Shown here: piece by piece, positions 56,024 to 64,000 of the stretch
Layout: each line of letters begins with the position of its first letter
Position numbering within the stretch: position 1 is the first letter of the stretch
NCBI GenBank assembly: GCA_002812745.2
Contig: NCSJ02000191.1
Location: forward strand, 1-64,000
Direction of reading: 5' to 3'
DNA from: Scytalidium lignicola
Taxonomy: Eukaryota; Ascomycota; Leotiomycetes
Length of the DNA stretch: 64,000 bases
Program-made: the position numbers and the translations under genes
The notes under the pieces: generated by a model
What the model was told of the DNA's origin: nothing
Databases searched by the model: none
What the model saw: only the letters and a program-made list of their open reading frames with translations

Positions 56024-59000
56024 TCATATTGCAGCACTGCCTTCAGATTTCATCTCTGCGGATGCTTTCATAACTGTATCATTGTTCTGTTCAATGAATT
56101 CCACCCACAATTTCTCTGTAGCGGTAGCTCGAACCTCCCTAGCTCTATCGCGCACACGGAGAGCATTCTTAATATTAAGGAGTTTCTTTCCTGCCATTAT
56201 GATCTTCTGTTCGACTTGGGATTTCAACTCAGGAATCAACCAATAGTCCGCTCCCCCGTGTAAGTCGAGCAGCATAAAAAGCTTTTTTTCCTTGGTTTCT
56301 TCATCATCGTTATCAGACACTTCCATTTCTTTCCAGTCGACCTCGTCTTCATAAGCATAATTAATCATTGTCGACAGAGTGTGATAGGACAAGAATCCCT
56401 CTGGATCGTCATCTTCGTCATACCTAATAATCTCTTCGTTTTCCCATCTACCACTAAACTGGTGTTCACACTTTTCGGAGAAAGCAGCTAGTACAACTTT
56501 ATGGGCTTTGATGTGTCGTCCCTCAGTGATAAATGTAACGTCCAATAGCTTTTCTTTTTTTCTCAGCCCCCTCAGTGACGCTGACACTGAATGGCGATCA
56601 TGAAGGGACGGTACTGGGACCGTTGGATATGTTATTGAATTACACCCTAAGTCCCTTAATAACGCTTCATAACGCATTAAGCTGTTCTTTACAGCTTTAA
56701 TACTGCCTACATCACAGGAACTAGAGAGGACAAGATCATCTAGACTACACCACGAAGATTCAATGTCATGTACTGATACAAATTGACCTTGCTGCCAGCT
56801 AATATTCAGCCAAACTCGACTATCCGTGTGGATAATCATACAAGTGTTGAGAGATGTGTGACTTTGTAGGTATGAATATGTTTGATGGAGGTCGTTAAGG
56901 AAGTCATTGACATTAACCTGTGTCAAATTTTCTATTTCGGACAAGAATTTGAGATGTCGCCATACCATATCAATGGACGGTTCTCCCTTGGTGGTTATCC
57001 TTCGGAGAAACATTTCATTCGGCTGCTGGGCTGGGAACGGGGTCTGGCTCCAGCAGACTGGAGAATAGTGACGCGAGATAATATCGGACAAGCTCAATCT
57101 CCGACGATCAATGGCTATAATAGCCATTGCATCGTGTCTATATCTTGGAACTGAATCAAAGTTTGACGTCTGGGAGAGAAACACCTCTTGCCGAGAGGTA
57201 TCCATAAAATCCGCATGCTGAAAGTTGAGGACATTATTCTCATTGATTAGTGGAGATACAACAACTCGATGATCCGTTTTTAGCTGTTCATCTGAGTCAA
57301 AATCACCTATGTCCAAACGTTGGTTAAGTGTTTGGAGACATAACAAGTAGTCATGACCATCTATAATCCCGTTTTCTCGATACCGGAGGCCCAGCTTCTT
57401 CCAAAAAGATTTATGACTACGGATGCTTGGGTTTAGGAACATCCGGTTCTCTATACCTCTGAATGCGGATATAAAAATTGAATCCTCATGATCGTAGTAT
57501 TCGCTAGCTTTACGACATATTTGGTCTCCACCCGCCGCAAACAATTTGGGTGCCAAAAGCTGTTGAAGATTGTTAAAGCGTTCATTGGATTCAAACAGCT
57601 TAGGAAGCACAGAAATGAAAGATATATAGCTCTGCCAAACCCCTCCTGATAGTGAATGAGGCACGGGGAAAATGCAACTTCTCAGAAGCTCTTCGAACTC
57701 CATTTGGGTGATCCCTAATGCTGTTGTGCAGTTTACGTGTTTTCTGGCGAACTCAACGTCAATAAATCGGGACCTATCTTTAATCCAAGGAACTAAAAGG
57801 TTTGGATCTTGAATAATCCAAGCATCCTCTGCGCATATAAGCTCGGAGAATTCAGTGTTGCGGGTGGGCCAGAGGGGAATTGATCTTAAATCTTCCTTGA
57901 ACTCCGCAAATAGTTGTTTCGTCAAGACGCCAGCTACATTATTAGAATGTTGAATAATTATATTTCGAATAGTCTAGATAAGAAACTTAGTATAAATCGT
58001 TACGCGTGATCAAGGGTGAATACCTCTAAGTCTGACAACCTAAAGTGCTTTCTAAGGAAATCTCCCAAGCTTCGGCCATTCTGTTTTGCGAGTATTCTCA
58101 ATGCCCTGATAAATCGATGAAAAGAAGCAGCGTTTGAAAAGGATTTCTCGTTTTTGCTAAGTTCCTTATGCAAAAAACTGTCTATTGAATATATAAAGCC
58201 CGGGAATCGTGTCACATAAACACTTATCAGCTAAAGATCGAGGTTCGATCACTGATGGAAACTTGTCAAGATGGGAGGGTTTCACATAACTCGACTCGCC
58301 GTTGCAAGTTGCTTTGTATATCTCAAAATCGATATTGATATTTGGCGTTGAAACTTCATTCCAGTATTTCCAAAACTCACTGAGCCACTGGGTTTGTTCA
58401 CTTGTTGATAGTTGTTCTGGTTTCCACTTCAATAATTCATTGATATGAGATGGCTGCAGAACTTCAACGTTAAATCTTTCGCTGCTCAAGACATCCCTAA
58501 GAGGTTTCTTCACTTCTTCTAGAAGAAGTATTGCCTTGGCAAATTGGAACAGCTGAATCTCGTCTTTAGACGCTATATAATATTTTTTCGGCGGAGGAAA
58601 ACGATTCAAGAGCTCTAAAGTGCCTAAATTACCATCTTCTAGAGGAAGAAAGCAACATCCATCCAACTCGGCAAAATGTTCTTCCTCTGGAATTGCCACC
58701 TTCCAGAGAACCTGCATAGTCTTGGGATTACTATGCATATATTGTTGGAGTGCAATTCTGCTCTCATTGGTCTTAAAGGCAGTTCTCAGCATGGACCCCG
58801 AAACTGACTTGATGTCTTTGATTAACTTAAGGTGTTTTGTAATTTGACCCGGTAGTTTGCGAACTAAATTCACTCCCTGTGACAATAACAGAGGTGCCAG
58901 AATGTCAGAATCAGAATCTGGTTGAGGTAAGAAGTCAAATGTAGCTTGATTAATGTTGAGTAACTGTAGCTTATCTAAACTAAAGTTTATTTGCGCTTTA

Positions 59001-62000
59001 GGGAAGAAACATCGTGAACTCTTGGAAAATTTCTCCCAGAAGGAATTGCAGAAGATTCCCGAACATGTTTTCGCTGGCGGGTTTATCTGTGGCCAGTAGC
59101 TTGTAACGTTTTGTGGAATGCGTTTTGCGAGGCTTTCGAGAAGGGATAAATACAAATCTGGCAAGACATCCCTCAGTATATATTGGTTCCACTCAGACAT
59201 TTGAGTTTCTTGACCAAGATCGTCGATAATTAAAGATTGTCTATCTCCAGATAGGAAGAATGTTCCATTGAGATAAACAGGAAGGTCTGATGGTATTGAT
59301 AGTGGAAGGGAGCTAAACAATTGTGGTGGAAGAATGTTTGGAAGTCTTAATTCAGAGTTGCTGCTTGTTGGCTTCGTAGAAATTAACGCCGCAACACCGC
59401 ACCGAATATGTTTCATGACTCGCCTAGGTGTTTTTGGGATCCACCGACTCTCTGGTTGTATCTCGGCGATTGTAATCTGCCAAGTATCTCTGCCCTCTAT
59501 TTTATGACCAAGCTCAGAACTATACTTATCAAAGCACCATGCTCTCGACCGAGAATCACAATGTGCATCTTCATTTACACTCCAGCTTAATTCTGGGCTT
59601 CCATAAACCGTAAAGTCGATCGACCGGATGTTCCGCAAGAAAAGTAATGAGATTCGAGCCTCATTGAAATACTCGTTCATGAGCTTGCGGGCCATAGTAC
59701 TATTTATGTTCTGATGAGCCACTCTCAACCTCGACTGGACACTTTCATGCCGAAATGGAAACCGAAAAATTGTTCCTGGATAGTAGTTGAGATCTTTTGT
59801 GTAATTCCACAGTTTCTGAAAAGGAGCGAGTTGGTCTGGGCAAGCATCTTTGACTTTTGACAATAAAAGTTTAACACCAAGTTTTCGTTTCAATCGAGCT
59901 TTGCTCTTAGGTAATACCTCTCGTTGTGGACTATAGATATCTTAGTTAACAACCCGAATTCGTGATTTTCAACATACTCAAGGATTATCAAGTAATGTCC
60001 TGATAATATCATCGGTACGTCGGTCCAATGATACATAGTTTGCGAGCCCCGACCGAATTGTCCTATGGTGTCTTGGTTGCGTTGCTTACTTCCCTCTCCT
60101 ACATTCTTAAACCCCTCAAAATCATTTTCTTTGAAGGCTGAAAAGGCTAATTAGTTGATGCATCAGATAACCATAATCATCTGAGAATAACTTACTGCTA
60201 TCATTATGAACAAGCAGTGCGGGTCCCTGATACCTCTCCAGCTGAGATGTTAAAAGATACTTTTTGGAATAAGACCTTTCATCGAGAAGCCAGCTAATTT
60301 TAGAAGCATTAGCATCATCTGCATTGGCAAGGTACTCCCGAAACGTCGTTTTGATGGGATACCGATCAAGAGTATCCGAAATCCGGGTAGTAACCTCCTC
60401 TCTCTGCTCAAACTCCTCTTCGTCATCAGAGTCCGATATTTCTACTATTCCATTAATTATTTGCTGGCTGAGATCTTCGATTTCCAGTTTTTGAACAATA
60501 TTTCTGGGAATATCCGGATGGGTCAAAGCTATATCTTCTGGTATCTTAACTTGACCGAGATTATGATAGCAGATCTTTTCAATGGGGCTAAATCCTCCTT
60601 CTTTAGTGAGGACTTTTAACTTAAGTAGTTTCTCTCTCGGGAAATGACTTGCTATCTTAAGAATCTCAATAGCGATGTCCTTGTCAGCATCTGAAAGAGG
60701 AATTTTTGTTTCCAGTATCCTCTCAACATCCAAAAGATCTTCCAGGCAAACAGCCGCCTTTATATTGAGTTTTTCTAACAGTTCCTTGTGTTGGTGCCAA
60801 AAATTATGATCTACAATCCCAATATATGGGTGCAGGCGCTCGCAACTTGTAAGAGAGTCCGTAGACGAAGGGCGGAATACCTTTGACGGAAGTGAGAAAT
60901 TTCCCTTGCTAGTCAAGATGCACTCTATCTTCATCAGCTCCTTGCTTACTTCTTCCATAAGTCGCTTTTCCCTAATATAGGTGAGCACTTCATGAACTAC
61001 CTTTCGGTCTTCTTTCTGGAGGCCGTTGCGGAGTTGCGTCAGAAGAGTCCGGTTCGGTATGTTATCTTGCCAACCAAGTATCATTTCCCACTGCAAGCTT
61101 ATTACAGCGACAAATATTGGAAGTTGGTAATTAACAAGAAACTGATCCCTAATACCACGACATTCATTTGGAGCTTTCAGAACCAAGTTATGATCGGAGT
61201 CAGTAATAGGAAGCCATTTAAGCCTTCGCAAAGTCCCCCAGTCTTCTCCAGACTTAGATGAAATGGAGTTAGAATTAGATTTGACAAACCATTGTACACA
61301 TTTATGAATTTCCTTTGGTGGATATTTGCTTTCGGCATAAGATCGAATTCGATTATTTATCAAATCTTCATCCACAGCAATCTTTAATCCACAGTCTATC
61401 AAAACGGAATGAAAATCTTGAAGAAACTTGTCATTTGGAACTGCTTCTTCTTCTTCAAAGAATAGATTCGTCAGTTCTGGAAGAGAGGAATCGATGAGTT
61501 TGTTTGCTGAAGCAAATTGAAAAGTATTTTTTCCGTTAATTGTGGAAACTGGCACAATATCTAGAGTCCGTAACTTCTCTTTTGAATCATATTTCAAGCC
61601 CGAATACTGGTCAAGGATCCATCTTGCCACTTGTTCCTTGCAAGAATATGACCACTGGGACGAGTGTATCGTTCCCCAGGTAGGAATTATATCATCTTCT
61701 ATAATAGAGATGGTTTTCTTGCAACTTGCCAATTGAAGATTGTCTAACAACTTATAATGGCTCTGCCACCTTGGTGTATCTAGAACTTGGGTTCCATCAA
61801 GCTCAGGGACTGGAATGATTCCATCAACGCTTCCAATAGATTTCTGAGATTCGTCCAAAGAAGTCCATGTTAAACTGGGTATGCTGTTTGCTTTTGGTTA
61901 GTTGTATCTAACAAACTAATGAACTACTATTACTGACTCTTTGTTTCCCTCTGTTATCCAACAAATCTTACGAAATACCTTGAGCGGTCTAATGAAACCA

Positions 62001-64000
62001 CCTATGGCGTCACGGTCTGGATGAAAAGTTGACAGATTCTTAGCAAGGAGTTTCACAACTAGAGTTCTCTCTTCCTCAGACGCAAGAGCAACGATAGCAG
62101 CATTTCGATTCAACCATTTAGCAAAATCGACAGTATTCGCAGCATCAATGATACGAAGTTCTGGATGGCATCCTGCGGATTTTGCTAGGGAGGCTCGTTC
62201 TTCCAAACCCAGTCCTCCTGACCCAACCTTGAGCAAAGGTATATTTAAGGGCATACTATTTCCACACAAATTCCTTAGTAGATCCCCTGTTTCGTCTCCA
62301 TGGGCAATAATAATTTCTGAAACAGGATTTCCCGCTCTTATCTTTCTAAATGATCCATTTTCAAGCGGGATCAGCCAAAGATCTACAAGAACGCCATCCA
62401 ATATGTTAACTTGTCGCTTGATAATCCACTTCCATGCTTTCAAGACTAGATCCGATTCCGTCTTATCCAGTTCCACCGTGTCTTGATGTTGTAGAAATTT
62501 TTTGAACACTATGCTCGAAAAGTAATTTCCGAAATTAACAAGTGATCGAAATTGGATGGATGGGCATCCAGTTGACTTATCACACTGTGCCTTTAAATTG
62601 TTCTTTGTAGTCGTCGATATTCGATTTAAGTCTATGTTATGAGCACCCTCAAGTTGAAACAAATCTCTCTCGATTTCGTCTCGATGAATAAATGTCGGGT
62701 GAGAGGTGATTGATCGGTACAGCCCATCTTCAAATGGAAACAATGGGAGATCAGCGTAATTTGAAAATCCATAATCAGATGTAATATACTCCAAGAGTTC
62801 TCGTTTTATGTTATTAGGCCATTCTGTGATCTGCTTCGACCAACTGCGTATAAAATCACAGAGCGTCCTAGGTGATAAGATTTTCTCTTTAAAATTGGAC
62901 GTGATTGTATTCCGATAAGTTTGTGGCACATATACTACTGGTATCTTTGCTTGTTTAAGAGCTTCCCTTAATGCCTTCGATTCTCCCCCTATATCAATAA
63001 GGAAGGAACTCGCATATCCTATATCAGTTGGGAAGAGGCAAAGAGACTCCCTTTTAATCACCTCAATGAGATTCCCAAGAGCACCAATCAACGGATCACG
63101 GTCATCCTCCGAATTGCAAGGCCACCAGTTAAACGATGGTTCAATACCTTGAAGTTTGCTGATATGTTCCAATAACCCAGTCCACGCATCAATTACTGGT
63201 CCTCGAAACAACCACTGATTCCATAGAGCTGGAGTCCTATCTTGTATGCCGGTATCGCTGAGTTGGTATAGACGAGCACGATCCGGGGAGATGCTGAAAA
63301 TGCCATGGATATGAACAGGCTGGCCTGTTTTAATTGGTAGAGGTAAGACCGAATACAAGGATCCTTGAAAATCCTCTGGAATCTATCGAGGTCAGGCGTA
63401 TATTTTTGTCGCCGGTCAGCGAATCTACTTACCTGATGCCGTGCCGCAATAGCAACCCAAGGGATGAATGCTTGTTCCTTAGCCCAACTCTTAAGATCGG
63501 AACTCATTGATATGCTGCTAATGGTATGGTGTATTGTAAATACAAACTTTTCCGATTTGCTCACTGACCTCTGCTCTATTACGGCATCAAAAGTATGGTT
63601 GAAAGTGGAGTCCCATGACGTTTGTACGGCCATATTGATACGAGACCTTTGTCTAGACTCTCTTAGTTAAAACACTCAGCTATTAATGATCCCTTACGAT
63701 TTAATTGAAGATCCATCCAATCCTTTAACCTCAATGTCTAGAGCCTTGCCAACTGTCGGCTCGATCCCTAGCTTCTCAATGTTCCTCATGAATAACAAAC
63801 CATTGTTTCCAAATTCTGTTACAAATGTATTGAGGACTTCTTGAAGCTCAGCTACCGTCGTTTCACGTTTAGATATCTCGCTCTTCGCTGCTTGAATTGA
63901 AGTACGGAGTGGAATCCGAATGACGGTTCCATCTAAGGCGCAGGTTGGATCATCTATAAGCTTTCTGAAAGCTGCCATTTGATTCTTCATCGCAGGATTT
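56024..64000 (-). CDS. Sacsin-like giant protein with HSP90-type ATPase repeat and C-terminal BTB domain (5' end outside window)
   Basis: At least seven exons: >64000-63698, 63661 (or 63652)-63433, 63373-61938, 61874-60196, 60137-59978, 59930-58024 and 57973-56024, about 2,550 residues in the window. The first part (FRKLIDDPTCALDGTVIRIPLRTSIQ, LLFMRNIEKL, YSVLPLPIKTGQPVHIHGIF) is the tail of one sacsin/HSP90-like repeat. A second repeat begins near 60,350 with FREYLANADDANASKISWLLDE (N-box Asn/Asp/Ala), QGPALLVHND, then IGQFGRGSQTMYHWTDVPMI. PGTIFRFPFR and LPVYLNGTFFLSGDRQSL follow. The C-terminus has a BTB/POZ domain (LLDVTFITEGRHIKAHKVVLAAFSE; LSTMINYAYEDEVDW). At 58,172-58,177 an A6 run must lose one base to keep QFLHKELSKNEKS in frame, either a homopolymer error or a lesion. 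Such proteins are thought to be chaperone-like; the role of this one is unknown. Confidence 0.85.

Noticed and set aside
55805..56263. 152-codon plus-strand frame containing an N
   Set aside because: Its 3' half is antisense to the BTB domain coding exon; the 5' half is low-complexity.

Overview
The window is nuclear DNA of a filamentous ascomycete (Pezizomycotina). Genes carry several 45-85 nt spliceosomal introns (GTAAGT-like donors, CTNAC-type branch points, YAG acceptors). Gene-bearing segments with balanced base composition alternate with very AT-rich blocks full of decayed transposons, which is the pattern left by repeat-induced point mutation (RIP). I cannot name the species. Many single Ns sit beside A or T homopolymers, so some one-base frameshifts may be sequencing errors.

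Layout. 1-484: 3' end of an MFS transporter (+). 799-2617: multi-exon secreted protein (-). About 3,500-11,850: LINE 3' ends and an AT-rich block with an N-dense stretch. 12,166-14,161: cytochrome P450 (-) with an in-frame TGA. 15,197-15,944: 5'-truncated FMN-dependent 2-hydroxyacid (lactate) dehydrogenase remnant. 17,875-18,364: small conserved hydrophilic protein. 19,045-19,340: relic transposon end. 19,507-20,553: proline racemase/hydroxyproline epimerase family enzyme. 21,557-23,955: pogo/Fot-type DNA transposon with about 107 bp near-identical inverted ends and a decayed transposase, followed by a LINE 3' end. 25,461-27,364: GMC oxidoreductase (-), divergent from a damaged small-subunit catalase (28,273-30,096). 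About 30,250-38,640: second AT-rich block with Ty3/gypsy remnants in both orientations, flanked by degenerate inverted repeats. 38,899-39,432: membrane protein. 40,094-40,935: secreted protein whose start codon and body are out of frame by one base.

The most interesting part is 42-64 kb. It holds an ankyrin/subtilisin-like (S8) fusion (-), an uncharacterised acidic protein (-), a giant NLR-like protein (+) and a partial giant sacsin-like HSP90-type ATPase repeat protein ending in a BTB domain (-). A MAPEG membrane protein lies between the last two. The NLR-like protein has a degenerate alpha/beta-hydrolase domain, a NACHT-like domain without a usable P-loop, about 22 ankyrin repeats and a ZZ zinc finger. 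S8, alpha/beta-hydrolase, NACHT and ankyrin modules are established parts of fungal NLR-type (heterokaryon incompatibility or innate immunity) proteins, so the cluster may be an allorecognition or immunity locus. That function is inference from domains and proximity.

The flanking accessory region (12-30 kb) looks metabolic: P450, GMC oxidase, catalase and hydroxyacid dehydrogenase. Three of these four genes carry disabling lesions, so much of it is probably decaying next to the RIP-affected repeats.
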